A DNA stretch of 64,000 nt from Patiria pectinifera (taxonomy: Eukaryota > Echinodermata > Asteroidea > Valvatida > Asterinidae), in assembly GCA_029964075.1 (NCBI GenBank), contig CM057147.1:10189513-10253512 (forward strand), read 5' to 3'. Both the position numbers and the translations under genes were made by a program. The notes beneath the pieces are model-generated. The model was given only the letters and a program-made list of their open reading frames with translations, did no database searches and was not told the origin of the DNA. Shown piece by piece: positions 61,807 to 64,000 of the stretch. The first letter of the stretch is position 1. Each line of letters opens with the position of its first letter.

Positions 61807-61835
61807 GTGGGTTGCTCTGAATTCCTATTTTAATG

Positions 61836-62332
61836 TTAAAGGTAAAGTCCATCATTTGTAATTTGTGCATTTTGTTCGTTTGTAGCAACAAAAGTGTTCA
61901 AAATCTAATGAAGGATACTGAACAACTAACCTGATGAAGTTTCAGCTCAGCTTCAGCTGTATATTCCGAGAAAAACAGCATTCTAGGATCTCAATTTCAA
62001 ATCAAAAGTTGCTGAATCATGTTTTGAATTGTTTTGAATTGCAACTATACAAATTATAGCAACCGCGCGCGCCTGTGCGTCGTGCCAATGCTTGCGCGTG
62101 CTGCGCCAAATAACAAAACGAACTACTAATTTAAATTTTCCTACGGTGCGTCTTAAGAAGCACCGTTGGAAAGGCCTTCTTTCGTTGATTACTTCAAAAT
62201 GATAGCTTGCCAGAAAGAATAATTTCACAGGGAGTTTTGTCCACTTACTATCTTTCAACAAAGTATGTTTGTCAACAATAATTACGCCAGTTACTTTTTC
62301 GGATGGCTGCAAATGATGGACTATAGCTTTAA
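61836..62332 (-). mobile_element. TTAA MITE family 1, copy 3 (inverted)
   Basis: Reverse complement of 11268-11817 with TTAA at both ends. Starts 30 bp after the exon 28 donor. Confidence 0.87.
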
Positions 62333-62399
62333 AATTGGGTTTTGCCCTCACACAACTTGATAAGCACTTGATATTCAATGCGGTCTCAGAACTTGAAGG

Positions 62400-62560
62400 A
62401 GTTTTAATGACTTGAGTAGTGTCTCAATTTGAGTCTGGCTCGAGTCACAATTTTTTGCGATTCACTAGGCTCAATTCCCAATGGGTAACTGACTTATTTG
62501 ACTCAATTCACTGCGAGAAAATGACTTGACTCAACCCATCTCAAGTCCCTCGTCAGAGGA
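62400..62560. repeat. Fragment of gactcgagtc-type hAT MITE
   Basis: ctggctcgagtcacaatttt and repeated gactcaa words resemble one end of 23982-24605. No duplication seen. Confidence 0.5.
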
Positions 62561-62629
62561 CCTGACTCGACTCCCAAAACTGTGCGAAAATATATTTACA
62601 GTGACTTACAGTAACCAGAGCAAGATCGC

Positions 62630-62821
62630 TCATCAGTCCTCACAAAACTTGAACTTTGCCTTAACGACATTAAGGCATGGTCCGCCACTAATAAATTGAA
62701 ATTGAATGAAGAAAAGACAGAGGTGATCCACATTACGTCTCGTTTCAGAAACCATTCCCGCCTTAGATCAATTTCCCTTGGCAGTTTTTCAATAGAACCT
62801 GTACAGAAAGTGCGTGATCTA
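62630..62821 (+). mobile_element. Non-LTR reverse transcriptase fragment
   Basis: The frame TKLELCLNDIKAWSATNKLK, NEEKTEVIHITSRFRN and VQKVRDL follows the typical post-catalytic W..N.LKLN..KTE block of LINE reverse transcriptases. It stops abruptly where unrelated sequence begins at 62822. About 64 residues only. Confidence 0.8.
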
Positions 62822-63136
62822 TAGTCCGTGGGACGAGGCCTTTTTTTCGCTCGTTACGCGATCTGGTTTTCCGAATTTTTTCTAATATTTCTCATTCTAT
62901 TTATCAAAAATAGAAAGCGCTAACAAACCATGTTCCCGCATTCGTGGGTGGTTTGGGACTTCACAAATGAATTTTAATTAACATCAAATTCGAGGTTACA
63001 GCCAAAATATCGTTAGACAAATATAACGCCCGAGAGAGGATAAAAATCAACCAATAACGTGCAAGGTTTGTGTTGCGTCGCCAAAGAACCAATCAAATTG
63101 CACGTTCTATATACGTCGACAAGAGGCGAGTCCAAC

Positions 63137-63426
63137 ATGGCGTCGTCCATGTCGTGGGAAGCAAGTACCGCGAGTCCGAGACCACAGCGGAGACAGAAGG
63201 TGAAAATGCTCCAAAATCATCAGTTCAGTGTCTCATGCAATTTCCGACTGGAAAGGGTGAAGTGCAGTTATTTACGGAGCACAGCTGGTCACGTTTCCTT
63301 GAGTATACCGACGTCTGGAAGGCCTTCACAAAAGGACCGCAAGCCGAGATAGCAAGGGCCAAGGCAGTTCATCGCCAAAACATGCGCCACGTCAGCCGGC
63401 GCAAGTGTTGCTACGGATCAGCATGA
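63137..63426 (+). pseudogene. Possible first exon of a multicopy gene, frameshifted
   Basis: An ATG in good context (aacatggcg) at 63137 opens MASSMSWEAST in one frame. The neighbouring frame then carries VQCLMQFPTGKGEVQLFTEH and WSRFLEYTDVWKAF, ending at TGA 63424-63426. The FTE.(S)W..F.E..D.W pattern recalls the start of uncharacterised, often transposon-borne proteins found in many copies in aquatic invertebrates; that link is from memory of the pattern. A one-base shift between the two parts breaks it. Confidence 0.35.
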
Positions 63427-64000
63427 TCAGCCCGTCAGTATGCTGTCACGATCCTAGAGAATGCCGGTCATCATCGGTGAGATACAAATCGTACACTTCC
63501 CTTCACTTCGAGATTGTGTAATATAAATGTCTAGTAAAAAAGTTACAACGCCACGTTCACGGGTCTAGTCCAGACCATGACCAGATGACTTGACTATTTT
63601 ATGATCATGATGATCGAGATAAAATAAGGGCAAGGGCATTGAAGGGGGTTTGCTCTGAAAATTCATGGCATAGGGGGGCCTGCATGCACAGTACGTGTAG
63701 ATTTTTATGCCTTCCTAAAACTACTAAAGCCCCTGTCATCATGGTCATACTACGTGGAGCCTCCTTTGCGTATCCTAATTCCTTATGAGTTCCTTATCAA
63801 AAATTTTCAATACGCAGCCGTACGCTCAAAACGTCAATTTTTTTTGGATTACTTTGACTTATGTGCGACGCACATGTAGCGTACAAGTAACGAACTCAGC
63901 CCATCCATTGCGTATGAGATGCGTATGTGTTGCGTATGCAGTGCACAACGTTATTTTTTGGGCTGCGAATAGGTCAGTATGCAGTGCGCATGCCGAGCGT
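63427..64000. other. Window end, no feature seen
   Basis: Repeated gcgtatg/tacgc words at 63780-63990. The DEPDC5 C-terminal exons are not present. Confidence 0.4.

Overview
This is a eukaryotic window, not a prokaryotic one. It has long introns with GT/AG boundaries, no operon-like packing, dense DNA transposons and SINE/LINE debris, and one large gene split into many short exons. Exon translations align by eye with animal DEPDC5 (yeast Iml1), the Rag-binding scaffold subunit of the GATOR1 complex that restrains TORC1 at the lysosome. The protein looks closer to vertebrate DEPDC5 than to fungal Iml1. Together with the abundant TACATGTA and ACCGGTA words, the many TTAA-flanked MITEs and the Penelope remnant, this suggests a marine invertebrate, possibly an echinoderm or hemichordate. 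The taxon is an inference and is not proven here.

Layout: bases 1-5648 are an upstream repeat field (nested foldback elements, a transposon whose ends are minisatellites, a decayed relative of the foldback). DEPDC5 then runs on the + strand from 5649 past 61806. I can place 28 consecutive coding exons whose phases all join (about 4.24 kb, about 1,415 codons). The first coding exon (about 19 residues in the family) and the last 200-250 codons lie outside the window or were not found. Exon sizes are 56-354 bp and introns run from about 0.26 to 6 kb. The exons cover the N-terminal region (exons 1-4), the conserved Iml1/SABA core (5-11), a low-complexity linker (12-16), the SHEN region (17-22), a second linker (23-24), the DEP domain (end of 24 to 26) and the start of the C-terminal domain (27-28).

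Almost every intron is built from repeats. Four MITE families flanked by TTAA recur in two or three introns each. There are hAT-type elements with 8-bp target duplications, pogo-type and mariner-type MITEs, foldback elements with arms of hundreds of bases, two tRNA-derived SINEs, a LINE 3' end, an RT fragment, and a Penelope GIY-YIG fragment directly upstream of exon 4. Several are nested. The most informative locus is exon 4. Two or three single-base losses in G runs break its frame, and its splice donor is part of the 8-bp target duplication of a 1.7-kb hAT-like insertion, so the intron begins with a transposon.

No rRNA, functional tRNA, CRISPR or prokaryotic mobile element was seen. After 61806 the window holds one MITE copy, an RT fragment and a frameshifted stretch that may be the first exon of an unrelated multicopy gene.
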